Source of the DNA: Anaeromassilibacillus senegalensis
GTDB lineage: Bacteria; Bacillota; Clostridia; Oscillospirales; Acutalibacteraceae
Direction: 5' to 3'
Length of the DNA: 64,000 nucleotides
NCBI RefSeq assembly: GCF_001261775.1
Contig: NZ_LN868538.1
Coordinates: forward strand, 1,012,312-1,076,311
Part shown: piece after piece, positions 28,801 to 37,034 of the stretch
Layout: each line of letters starts with the position of its first letter
Position numbering within the stretch: the stretch's first letter is position 1
Notes under the pieces: generated by a model
What the model was told of the DNA's origin: nothing
Databases searched by the model: none
Seen by the model: the letters and a program-made list of their open reading frames with translations, nothing else
Made by a program: the position numbers and the translations under genes

Positions 28801-31800
28801 GCACGCCGGTGGGGCCGTCCGCCGTCTGCACGCCGGGAATTCCGAGGGAGGGGATATTGCCGATGGAGCCGGTATTGGTGTTCGGCGCCACGTTTCCGTG
28901 TCCGCTTCCCAGAGACGCCAGCTCGTTCACCGTAAGCTGCGAAACGAACTGGTCCATCAGCGCGGGATTCTCCGCCACATCTTCAAAGGAGATCTTCTCA
29001 GCGGCGGCGGAGAGGGGATTCCGGGCCATGGCACGCGCTTTGGCTGCCGGCGCGTCCACCTTCTCAAATGTGATGTAGTCGATATTGGGGAACGCCGCGA
29101 TCTGCGATTCGAGGGTTAGCGTTGCCATACCGCTGGGCAAAACCACCGTCAGGGGATCCAGATCCACAAAGTTATAATAGGTGTTGCCCGCAATGGAAGT
29201 CCTTTTGAAAGAAATATCGTCGGCGAATGCCTGCGTGATATTGTTGATCAGGAAGATCGCCGTGCTGCCCAGCGAAGTCTCGCCGACCGCCGCATAGTGG
29301 ACTACCATGTGATAGGTTCCGGTTTCTTCCACATTCAGTTTGTAGTTGACGCGGGAACCGGCGCGCATGTTGGACAGGCAGCTGCCGGGCTGGCCCTGCC
29401 CATCGTCCTGGAAGTCCTCATACCGGACGCCAGCAGAGGCATCCACGAAGTCTTCGCCTTCCACTTTGCCAATGCCGCTGGCGGGAATATCGTTGACGAC
29501 GTCTGCGTCGTTGTCGCGCTCCAGCGTGAAGCTGTCCCACAGAACATCCGTGGCAGCTTTGCCGGTGAACTGAAGGGTAATATCGCCGGTGGGGAATCCG
29601 ACCGGGATTGCAGCGGTCTCCAAACCGTCGCCGCTTTCAAGCACAATCGCATCGTCGATGTTTACCGGGGCGCCGGCCGTGCCCACAAATACGGACAACA
29701 CGTCGTTGAGTTTGACCGCTTCTCCGTGATTGTTGTAGGTCAGCTTCAACAGATACTTGCCGCCCTTTGTCACCTGCAGCAGGTACGACACAGATTCGCC
29801 CTGCGGGATGTTCAAGGCGCCGTCCGTTTCGGTGACACCCGCATCGGCGGATTTGTAGTTTTCCACTTCCGCTTTGTTGACGGCATCATCCTTGATGTTG
29901 ATCTGGCCGGGAATCTCGATGACTTCCAGCTTTTCATGGGTGCCGTCGGCAAGAAGGCGCTCATTCAGCATGGTATCCACCTGGGTCAGGTCTTCGTCGA
30001 TGACGCGCAGGTTTGACTGGTTGTAGGTATAAGCCTTGTGCGTGCCGGCGTCGCGAATGGAATTGCCCACATAAATGTCGTAATCTCCCGCTTCCAACAG
30101 CCAGGCGTTCTGATGCCCGGTCACGCCGGTATCGTCATAGCTTGCCATATCGGCAATGGGGAAGGTCAGGGTCAAAACCTGGCTCTCGCCGGGCGCAAGA
30201 AGGCCGGTCTTATCAAAGGCGGCCAAAACCTTTCCCGGTTTGCCCAGCAGAGCACTGCCGGTTCCCATCTGGGGAGCACTGTAATAGACCTGCACGACTT
30301 CTTTGCCGGAATAGAAGTCCCCGGTGTTGGTAACCATGGCGGATACCTCAATATGGGTACCTTCCTGTTTGGCGGTCACATTGGAAATGGCAAAATCCGT
30401 ATAGGACAGGCCGTAGCCGAAGGGATAGCGGACCGTCTCATACGCGGGGTCAAAGGTCTCAAAGTAACGGTAGCCCGTGAAAATATCTTCGGTATACTTC
30501 TGGGTGGTGCTGCCGCTGAACCCGTCGGCAGGATATGCATCAAAGCTCTTGGCCACGGTTTCGGTCAATTTGCCCGAGGGGGTGACTCTGCCGGAGAGGA
30601 TATCTCCGACGTAATTTCCGCCCTCCTGTCCGCCGTACCCCATAAAGAGCAGCGCCTCGACGCCCATGTCTTCTACAAACTCCATATCCGCCACGACGCC
30701 GTTGTTGTACACCACCGTGACCTGATCAAAGTATTGGGTGACCATCTGGAGCATCTTTGTTTCCGCATCGGTCAGAAGCCAGCCGCCCTTGTTGTTCTGC
30801 ATGTCGTTGTTCTCGCCCACGATCCGGCCAATAACCACAACGGCCTTGTTGTCGCGCGCGCTGGCCTCTTTGACCATCTCTTCGGTCAGGGGCATTTCGG
30901 GGAAGAAGCGGTCGCTGGTGTAGATGACTTCTTCCTTCTTGTTTGCGGGATCGTTGCACCAGGTCTCATAGACCTCAGCCAGCGTTTCATCCACATGGAT
31001 GCCCACATTGCGCATGCCGTCCAGCACGTTGATCTCATAGGCCGGGTCCATGTAGGCCGCGCCCAAGCCGCCGCGGATGGTGTCAACCTGCATACGTCCA
31101 AACACCGCCACCTGGTCGTCTTCCGTCAGCGGCAGGGTCTTGTTCTCATTTTTCAGCAGAATCACGCCTTCGTCGCCAATCTGGCGGGCCAACTCAATGC
31201 GCTCCTCCAGCAGCTCATACCGGCCGCTGGTATCCCGGTCGGTGGGCAGGCTCACGGTAAAGGGATCCAGCGTGCTGCTTGTCCCGCCGTTTGTCAGCGT
31301 CAGCACATAGCGGTCCTCTACCCAGGATACATCGGCAACCGTATCGCCCAGCGTAATCTTTTCCTGGGCAATCTCTGTTGCCGCCGCGGCAATGGCGTCC
31401 TCATCCGCATAATCGGCGGAGGGAACCCGCACTCTGCCGCCCACCTGCTTCTTTGCAATGCGCAGATACTGGCTCTCGTCGGCGGGATGGACCGTCACGG
31501 CGCATTTGGCCGGAATATCTGTGCCGCTGACCGCACCAATGACTTCAAAGGTACCGACCTGGCTGTACTTCTGGGCAGGGACGGGGTTCCACGTCACCTT
31601 TAAATCGGACCGTTTCCCATCGGAATAGGAGGCGGCCACCTTTTCGGGCAGTACGGGAGCTGTTCCCACAACGGTTTCCGCGGTTACTTCATCCAACGCG
31701 GTAATGATGTTGCCGGCATCCCTGGCTTCGATCTCATAAATCGAATAGGGGTATCCGCTGCCGGGCTTATCCATGGTCAATTTCAGATACTGGCAGGTCT

Positions 31801-32248
31801 GATTGATGACAAGGGGCGTTTCCTCCGGCTTGGAGCCAGGGGTCTCATGGAGAACGCTGGTGTAGTTCTCGCCATCATTGGAAACCAGAATGGAGTAATC
31901 ACTGGCGTATGCGGCTTCCCAGGTGATGATCAGGGAGCCAATCGCCGTTGGCTTGCCGAAATCGAACTGAATCCATTCCTTTCCTCTGGATGTTGCGGCC
32001 CACCGGGTCTTCTTATCGCCGTCGATCAAATATTTGGCAGGGCCGGTCGGTTCCCCGTTGGCCATGTGGTCTGCATCTTCCGAACTGCAGGTGACGGTTG
32101 CGCCCTCCAGCGGGTTGGCCGCACTGATCCCAACAGAAACACTGCTGGAAGCCGCCTGCTCTGATGCGCTTGCGGGAATCGCACCCGCGCTGAACGACAT
32201 GAGCGATGCTACCAGAATCAACGCGATGATCTGTTTGATTCGTTTCAT
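25898..32248 (-). CDS. Secreted circularly permuted GH3 beta-glycosidase with CBM and FIVAR modules
   Basis: A 2116-residue secreted enzyme. Order: signal peptide (MKRIKQIIALILVASLMSFSAGA), CBM32 (about 37-180), a Big_4-type Ig domain (182-255), GH3 C domain (350-590, ARQIGDEGVILLKNENKTLPL), Fn3-like domain, two CBM6/35-like modules (780-910, 925-1065), then the GH3 N barrel (1080-1390) with the nucleophile in VFMTDWGND near residue 1319, a second CBM32 (1387-1523), an internalin-like beta repeat (1530-1600) and the constant tail (1613-2116). Reversed C-then-N domain order is known from Ruminococcus albus and Butyrivibrio beta-glucosidases, so the enzyme should be active. The insertion of two binding modules between the two GH3 halves is notable. 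ATG 32248 follows AGGAGGAGAAAGGA. It has its own promoter with a likely operator. Confidence 0.93.
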   Translation of the reverse strand: MKRIKQIIALILVASLMSFSAGAIPASASEQAASSSVSVGISAANPLEGATVTCSSEDADHMANGEPTGPAKYLIDGDKKTRWAATSRGKEWIQFDFGKPTAIGSLIITWEAAYASDYSILVSNDGENYTSVLHETPGSKPEETPLVINQTCQYLKLTMDKPGSGYPYSIYEIEARDAGNIITALDEVTAETVVGTAPVLPEKVAASYSDGKRSDLKVTWNPVPAQKYSQVGTFEVIGAVSGTDIPAKCAVTVHPADESQYLRIAKKQVGGRVRVPSADYADEDAIAAAATEIAQEKITLGDTVADVSWVEDRYVLTLTNGGTSSTLDPFTVSLPTDRDTSGRYELLEERIELARQIGDEGVILLKNENKTLPLTEDDQVAVFGRMQVDTIRGGLGAAYMDPAYEINVLDGMRNVGIHVDETLAEVYETWCNDPANKKEEVIYTSDRFFPEMPLTEEMVKEASARDNKAVVVIGRIVGENNDMQNNKGGWLLTDAETKMLQMVTQYFDQVTVVYNNGVVADMEFVEDMGVEALLFMGYGGQEGGNYVGDILSGRVTPSGKLTETVAKSFDAYPADGFSGSTTQKYTEDIFTGYRYFETFDPAYETVRYPFGYGLSYTDFAISNVTAKQEGTHIEVSAMVTNTGDFYSGKEVVQVYYSAPQMGTGSALLGKPGKVLAAFDKTGLLAPGESQVLTLTFPIADMASYDDTGVTGHQNAWLLEAGDYDIYVGNSIRDAGTHKAYTYNQSNLRVIDEDLTQVDTMLNERLLADGTHEKLEVIEIPGQINIKDDAVNKAEVENYKSADAGVTETDGALNIPQGESVSYLLQVTKGGKYLLKLTYNNHGEAVKLNDVLSVFVGTAGAPVNIDDAIVLESGDGLETAAIPVGFPTGDITLQFTGKAATDVLWDSFTLERDNDADVVNDIPASGIGKVEGEDFVDASAGVRYEDFQDDGQGQPGSCLSNMRAGSRVNYKLNVEETGTYHMVVHYAAVGETSLGSTAIFLINNITQAFADDISFKRTSIAGNTYYNFVDLDPLTVVLPSGMATLTLESQIAAFPNIDYITFEKVDAPAAKARAMARNPLSAAAEKISFEDVAENPALMDQFVSQLTVNELASLGSGHGNVAPNTNTGSIGNIPSLGIPGVQTADGPTGVRLSGTTDPIAWPATNVMASSWNEELCEDYGLAFGKDIKTYDINCILGPSINLQRNPLGGRNFEYYAEDPYLTGKLGAAVTRGIQSVGVATAVKHFAVNSTEYSRLASNSIVSSRAMREIYLKAFEIVIKEADPWSIMTSYNFVNGTKAAELEPMMNGIARGEWGYDGVFMTDWGNDSNIVREALASGDVKMPSGDSNALVNAVNSGVLDRATLEAAAVRLLNLALKTDSLRKVAPIDHLAVGKTATASHTESDDHNAAGAVDGLMTTRWATGSVNQSSQPWFQVDLGDVQDLGYLRVSWEHAPKAYEIQVSEDGDTFNKVASYTTTDASGGDNDAQGFDLSNVSGRYIKMQATELWDVWGASIYEFEVYDSSYVPPVDEEETYVVLTRNASVSGASTGLKEGDKVTAIANEAPEGYHFTGWSTVGLTLTAEERVSSELNFTMPANNVILTADFARNQKPDVPKNPQLLNVQWNPNQANVEIAGETDVILDGNGIYGAKVVPGTKLTFTFTPANGPFASAKLNGENIPFEADGFTYTYTMPDDKTVLRFTFTSVNKSVLETLLEKANEVTDKQLAGLVESVSKRFIAARNSAKAVYEDDTATQEEVNEAWKELLDAMHYLSFEAGTKEQLEYWLDYAAMLDLNNFTPKSLEGYAEALAYAEEIYNDEGETLKAEVEKAANNLHDAIMRLEFKADTETLALFVKQAQEIDLDEYLDGPEKDAFEEVLPQAEALLADGNATQKQVDAMTDKLFDALAGLRVTPDREALKDLLEESEALDPADYTETSYAILRAALNLAWDTCNDENATPKDIAVQYATVEKARTGLALADKPEEPEKPDNKPSHKPSNSGGKKPVGNTSGTGTAVAVPNPLINAIQNVMGQKSVRSDTTANFTLKRGNAYCFKMTVVNGSNAAPNFTVGNGSVLKTQFVAKIGNDYYYRVWATGAPGQSTGVYTTMAGEAPQQHCVVTIG

Positions 32249-32494
32249 AATCCTTATCCTTTCTCCTCCTAAAAAACTTTTGGACTGTAACGGAATGAGA
32301 AATGCCGGTTCCACTTAGCCGGTGAGACTTTGAGCTGTTATCCCGCGGAAAGCACGCCGACCCTCACATTTCAATTTCCCTATACAGAACAAGCCGTTCC
32401 GGACGGGCTCCAATCCCGTCCATCCTCTTTGCTCGCTTCGAATCTGCGCGGGCCCCTGTTCATCCCCTTTCTTTGCGCGAATATCGTTTCAGTT

Positions 32495-32511
32495 AACTCA
32501 TTTATTGAGTT
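32495..32511. promoter_or_regulatory. Operator-like inverted repeat
   Basis: A perfect 6-bp inverted repeat, AACTCA-TTTAT-TGAGTT, sits about 14 bp downstream of the -10, over the likely transcription start of gene 25898. It does not match the cre or LacI consensus, and its regulator is unknown. Confidence 0.5.
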
Positions 32512-32524
32512 TAGCCTTTAACAC

Positions 32525-32554
32525 AATTTAAACAGATCAGATTCATAATGTCAA
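32525..32554 (-). promoter_or_regulatory. Promoter of gene 25898
   Basis: TTGACA (32554-32549), 18 bp, TAAATT (32530-32525), with a leader of about 270 nt before the ATG. The leader (32249-32490) holds no clear riboswitch fold that I recognise. Confidence 0.6.
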
Positions 32555-32794
32555 TATAATTTCTGCCTTTTCTTAATATTTTTTATTATAATTCGTTAAA
32601 TGTTTTTGATTTCAGAACTATAGGAAAATACACCTGTTTCCATGAGATACATGCTGTTTTATTGGAATTTTTATAAGGCCATTTGATACTGGGATACTAT
32701 GCCCCCGTATCCTTTATAGGGACTCTCAAGCGGATTTTTTGTTTGAGCCCTCCCCTTTATCCCTGCTTCTAAAAATAGATTCTTTAAAAACGGT

Positions 32795-32834
32795 GAGGGT
32801 CTGTATCAAAACACGCGTTTTGATACAGACCCTC
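32795..32834 (-). terminator. Terminator of gene 33023
   Basis: A long near-perfect hairpin (GAGGGTCTGTATCAAAAC / GTTTTGATACAGACCCTC) read leftward runs into ACCGTTTTTAAAG. It is about 190 bp past the stop. The remaining 32555-32794 stretch is AT-rich with nothing recognisable. Confidence 0.9.
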
Positions 32835-32944
32835 TTTTGTTATATCTTCTTTTTTAAATCGCCTTTCCAAGCAGCACCCTTCTAAACACCTGGAATCAAG
32901 TTGAAACCTGCCCGGGAAATTGTCAATCGCGCAGCGCATCCGTT

Positions 32945-33022
32945 TCAGCCAACCGTCATCACACAATGCTGTTGTGGACGTACAACGTCATTCACACCTA
33001 CGGTGGTTTTCAGTGGCAGCAA
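32945..33022 (-). repeat. 78-bp post-stop tail duplication, gene 33023
   Basis: In-frame second tail ending QQHCVMTVG with TGA at 32947-32945. The hairpin core GACGT-ACA-ACGTC is intact. No outer unit is seen beyond it. Confidence 0.85.
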
Positions 33023-36000
33023 TCAGCCAACCGTTACCACACAGTGCTGTTGCGGTGCTTCACCCGCCATCGTGGTATACACGCCAGTGCTTTGGCCCGG
33101 TGTGCCAACCGCCCAGACTCTGTAATAGTAGTCATTGCCGATCTTCGCCACAAACTGGGTCTTCAGCACGCTGCCATTGCCCACGGTGAAGCTCGGGGCC
33201 GCGTTGCTGCCGTTGACAACCGTCATCTTAAAGCAGTAGGCATTGCCTCTCTTCAGGGTGAAGGCCACTGTGGTATCGGAACGGACAGACTTCTGTCCCA
33301 TCACGTTCTGTACCGCGTTGATTAACGGGTTGGGCACAGCAACTGCCGTTCCCATACCGGAGGTGTTGCCAACCGGCTTCTTGCCGCCGCTGTTGGACGG
33401 CTTATGGCTCGGCTTGTTGTCGGGCTTCTCCGGCTCTTCCGGCTTATCCGCCAGCGCCAATCCCGCGCGGGCCTTCTCCACGGTCGCATACCGCACGGCG
33501 ATGTCCTTCGGGGTGGCATTCTCGTCGTTGCAGGTATCCCATGCGAGATTCAATGCCGCGCGGAGGATTGCGTAGCTTGCTTCGGTGTAGTCCGCCGGGT
33601 CGAGTGCTTCGGATTCCTCCAGCAGGTCTTTCAGCGCTTCTCTGTCCGGCGTAACACGCAGGCCAGCCAGTGCGTCAAACAATTTGTCTGTCATTCCGTC
33701 GACCTGCTTCTGGGTCGCGTTGCCGTCTGCCAGAAGGGCTTCCGCCTGCGGGAGGACTTTCTCAAAGGCATCCTTCTCCGGGCCGTCCAGATATTCATCC
33801 AGATCGATCTCCTGTGCCTGTTTTACAAACAGTGCCAGCGTCTCGGTATCCGCCTTGAATTCCAGGCGCATGATCGCATCATGCAGGTTGTTGGCCGCCT
33901 TCTCAACTTCCGCCTTCAGCGTTTCGCCCTCGTCGTTGTAGATCTCTTCCGCATAGGCGAGTGCTTCCGCGTAGCCTTCCAGGCTCTTCGGGGTGAAGTT
34001 GTCCAAGTCGAGCATGGAGGCGTAATCGAGCCAGTATTCCAGCTGTTCCTTGGTGCCTGCCTCGAAGGAAAGGTAATGCATCGCGTCGAGCAGTTCCTTC
34101 CAGGCTTCGTTTACTTCTTCCTGCGTGGCTGTGTCGTCTTCATAGACGGCCTTCGCGTTGTTGCGCGCCGCGATGAAGCGGTTGCTTACGGACTCGACCA
34201 AACCGGCAAGCTGCTTGTCGGTCACTTCGTTTGCCTTCTCCAGCAGGGTTTCCAGAACACTCTTGTTCACGCTGGTGAAGGTAAAGCGCAGAACCGTTTT
34301 GTCGTCCGGCATGATATAGGTGTAGGTAAAGCCGTCGGCTTCAAACGGGATGTTCTCGCCGTTCAGCTTTGCGCTTGCAAACGGGCCGTTCGCCGGGGTG
34401 AAGGTGATGGCCAGCTTCGTGCCCGGAACCACCTTTGCGCCGTAGATGCCGTTGCCGTCGAGGATAACGTCCGTCTCACCGGCAATTTCCACGTTTGCCT
34501 GATTTGGGTTCCACTGTACGTTCAGCAGCTGCTCCGATTCCTGTGGCCCTGCTTCTAGATAGGCTTGCAGCACATTCAACGCCGACTGCACCTGCTCCAG
34601 AGAACCGTCCTCGCGGCGCAGCTCTATTTGAAGCGCATTTATTTTTTCCTGCAATCCAGCATACCATGCTCCGGGGCAGGAAGCCGGATCGATCTCCTGT
34701 GCCTGCCGCAGGGCGGTCAGGTCAACAGAGGTATCCAGCGCGATCAACCGGCCCTGACTGCCGACGGCATTATAATAATGATAGGTGACGCCGTTCTTTT
34801 GCAGCACGCACGGTTTATGCGCATAAGTGGAGCTGTACGTGCTGTTGCGCGTGGTCAGCGGGAGATAGGATTTCTCCCAATGGACCATGTCGCGGGAAAC
34901 GGCAAACGAATCGATGATGCCGCCTGGCGAACTGGTAAAGTAGAACATCACCCAGTAGTCGCCAATTTTCACTACATCCGCGTCCGCGTTGTGGCTGGCG
35001 CCCCAGACATCGCCGGTGGGTGAACTGTCCTGGTTAATAACCGGATTGGTTTCCTCACGTTCCCACTGTATCAGGTCTTTGGAATACGCCTGACACATGA
35101 CTTCCGGGCCGCCCGCGGCGTTATAAAAGCCCACATAGCGCTGGTTTGCCTCGTCCCAAACCGCCTGCAGCTTCCAGATGGTGCCCTTTTCGTAGGGATA
35201 CGCCCCGTCGTGCGCATCCAGAACCGGGTCCGGATAGCGTTCCCACTGGGAGAGCGAGCCTTCCTCCTGGAAAATCGTATCGGCAAACGCCACGCCCGCG
35301 CGCTTGATGCCCGCTTCATAGCCCGGTGTGTCGGAGGCCAGATAGGTCATGGCCAGCCGTCCGTCCTTCATGACGTGCGGCGTCGGCAGCTCGCCCCACT
35401 CGTGGTCGCGGACAATGTATCCCGCCGCGTTAAACTCGTCCCACGCGCCGGGTTCACCGTTTTCCAGAATTTTGCCGACCTTTTCCCAGGTGAGCATGTC
35501 TTTGCTGCGCGCCAAGCCCGTGCGGTATCCGGTGCCGTCGTGGCCGACATAAGTCATATAAACATAGGTGTCGTCGCCCGGAATGGCAAACACGTTCGGG
35601 TTGTCGATCAGGTCACTGTCAAACGTACCGGTCCCCTGCCCGGAATAGGACAAAACGATCCCATATTCATAGGGCGTTTTGACCTCCTCATAAACCTGTT
35701 GGATGACCTCGCCGGACATGCGTTTTTTCAACTGAATGGTGCGCGCCTGTGTGTATGACTCGTCCAGAGACACGGTCAGATCGAGCGCCCCCTCCGCGCA
35801 GGCGGAAAGGTCCACGGTAAAGGCACCGGAAGTCTCCCCGGCCGGAATTTCTTTTTGGAAGGTCTGCGTCACGCTTTGGCTGTCCACCGCCTTTATGTAG
35901 ACGGGCTGCGCCGCGTTCCGTGCCTCTTCCAATGTGATGGAAACAGGCAATGCGCCGTCCTCCGGGACAACAGCGGGCGTCTGCATTTCAAAGCCGTGTA

Positions 36001-36631
36001 GCATTTCCTTTACACCCCAAATGCGCAGCTCCGTCGCGCCGACCGATTTCCCGTCCTGCGGCTCCATCAGCACGCGCACCTGCGAGGTACGGAACCTGTC
36101 AAATGTGATGGTAAATGGTACGATCCAAGTATCCGTTCCATAGGTTCCCTGCTCCACAACCTGGTTTTCCGCCGCCACCCACTGGCTGCCGTCCCAATAC
36201 TGCACGCTGACTGCTTTGGGCGTCGGCACGCCGCCAAAATCATTGTAGGCAAACAGTTCCACACTGTAGACGTTCTGTTCCGTTTCAAAGATGGTATCCA
36301 CATAGGCGGTTCCCTGTTTGTTGTAGTTGGTCCAGCGGTTGCGCGGGCCTTCGTCGATGGGAGCGCCCTGCTTGCTGGAGATAATGCCGTCGTTGATCTG
36401 TTCCAATTTGTCGCCCGAACAGGTAAATTCGGCAAAGACCTTTGGAAAACCGAGATTCTGGGGATTGAGCGCCAGATTGTCCAGATTTTCCGGCATACCG
36501 TCCCGGTTGACAAGCGATGCATATGCGCCGGGAATCACTCTGCCTTGTGTGGGAGTGGCGGCAAGCGCGGTGGGAACGCCGGAACACAGGATGGTTGTGC
36601 TGAGCAAGCATGCGATGATCTGTTTTTTCAT
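33023..36631 (-). CDS. Secreted GH43/GH32-clan five-bladed propeller glycosidase with constant tail
   Basis: A 1202-residue secreted protein. Signal peptide MKKQIIACLLSTTILCSGVPTALA, then a discoidin-like module (about 45-200, INDGIISSKQGAPIDEGPRNRW), a linker domain and a five-bladed beta-propeller (about 300-640) with the repeated signatures DNPNVFAIPGDDTYVYMTYVG, RSKDMLTWEKVG, SKDLIQWEREETNPV and SRDMVHWEKSYLPL. These are typical of the GH43/GH32/GH117-type superfamily of arabinofuranosidases, xylosidases and fructosidases. I cannot pick the family or the three acidic catalytic residues with certainty. A FIVAR-like helical segment and the constant tail (699-1202) follow. ATG 36631 has AGGAGG 7 nt upstream. 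Its promoter shares the ATAAATACA box with the GH127 and SGNH-GH43 genes, which fits an arabinose-polymer substrate. Confidence 0.85.
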   Translation of the reverse strand: MKKQIIACLLSTTILCSGVPTALAATPTQGRVIPGAYASLVNRDGMPENLDNLALNPQNLGFPKVFAEFTCSGDKLEQINDGIISSKQGAPIDEGPRNRWTNYNKQGTAYVDTIFETEQNVYSVELFAYNDFGGVPTPKAVSVQYWDGSQWVAAENQVVEQGTYGTDTWIVPFTITFDRFRTSQVRVLMEPQDGKSVGATELRIWGVKEMLHGFEMQTPAVVPEDGALPVSITLEEARNAAQPVYIKAVDSQSVTQTFQKEIPAGETSGAFTVDLSACAEGALDLTVSLDESYTQARTIQLKKRMSGEVIQQVYEEVKTPYEYGIVLSYSGQGTGTFDSDLIDNPNVFAIPGDDTYVYMTYVGHDGTGYRTGLARSKDMLTWEKVGKILENGEPGAWDEFNAAGYIVRDHEWGELPTPHVMKDGRLAMTYLASDTPGYEAGIKRAGVAFADTIFQEEGSLSQWERYPDPVLDAHDGAYPYEKGTIWKLQAVWDEANQRYVGFYNAAGGPEVMCQAYSKDLIQWEREETNPVINQDSSPTGDVWGASHNADADVVKIGDYWVMFYFTSSPGGIIDSFAVSRDMVHWEKSYLPLTTRNSTYSSTYAHKPCVLQKNGVTYHYYNAVGSQGRLIALDTSVDLTALRQAQEIDPASCPGAWYAGLQEKINALQIELRREDGSLEQVQSALNVLQAYLEAGPQESEQLLNVQWNPNQANVEIAGETDVILDGNGIYGAKVVPGTKLAITFTPANGPFASAKLNGENIPFEADGFTYTYIMPDDKTVLRFTFTSVNKSVLETLLEKANEVTDKQLAGLVESVSNRFIAARNNAKAVYEDDTATQEEVNEAWKELLDAMHYLSFEAGTKEQLEYWLDYASMLDLDNFTPKSLEGYAEALAYAEEIYNDEGETLKAEVEKAANNLHDAIMRLEFKADTETLALFVKQAQEIDLDEYLDGPEKDAFEKVLPQAEALLADGNATQKQVDGMTDKLFDALAGLRVTPDREALKDLLEESEALDPADYTEASYAILRAALNLAWDTCNDENATPKDIAVRYATVEKARAGLALADKPEEPEKPDNKPSHKPSNSGGKKPVGNTSGMGTAVAVPNPLINAVQNVMGQKSVRSDTTVAFTLKRGNAYCFKMTVVNGSNAAPSFTVGNGSVLKTQFVAKIGNDYYYRVWAVGTPGQSTGVYTTMAGEAPQQHCVVTVG

Positions 36632-36698
36632 AATACGCCTCCTAATCCAATGTAACTCCTCATAGGCGGTCCCCGATTGACCACCCTTGTTTATCATA

Positions 36699-36735
36699 AT
36701 CATAGGCGCACATATTTGGTTTGTATTTATGAAAA
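36699..36735 (-). promoter_or_regulatory. ATAAATACA-box promoter of gene 33023
   Basis: TTTTCATAAATACAAACC, then TATGAT at 36704-36699, 17 bp after ATACA. The same box and spacing occur at 49143-49178 and 57542-57580. Confidence 0.6.
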
Positions 36736-36813
36736 TCGATCAAAATAATATAATATTTTAGCATATACATCTAATTCGGAAATTTCGTGTATGTATCTTT
36801 ACATATTCCCATA

Positions 36814-36859
36814 TAAACAGAACCGTCCCCCGGCGACAGCCGGAAGACGGTTCTGTTTG
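36814..36859 (-). terminator. Terminator of gene 37035
   Basis: CAGAACCGTC...GACGGTTCTG with an inner CCGGC/GCCGG helix and flanking A/T tracts, about 175 bp past the stop. Confidence 0.85.
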
Positions 36860-36956
36860 TTTTTCTGATTACGCAGACGCGCTGCATATTGCGCTAACCT
36901 CTGGTCCGCATGCGGACGCACAACGCCGTTCGCAGACAGTCAGCTTTTTATTGTTT

Positions 36957-37034
36957 TCAACCAACCGTTACCACACAGTGCTGTTGTGGACGTACAACGT
37001 CATTCGCACCTACGGTGGTTTTCAGTGGCAGCAA
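36957..37034 (-). repeat. 78-bp post-stop tail duplication, gene 37035
   Basis: In-frame second tail ending QQHCVVTVG; the TGA at 36959-36957 is kept. A truncated outer unit (GCGGACGCACAACGCCGTTCGC) is seen near 36912-36933. Confidence 0.85.
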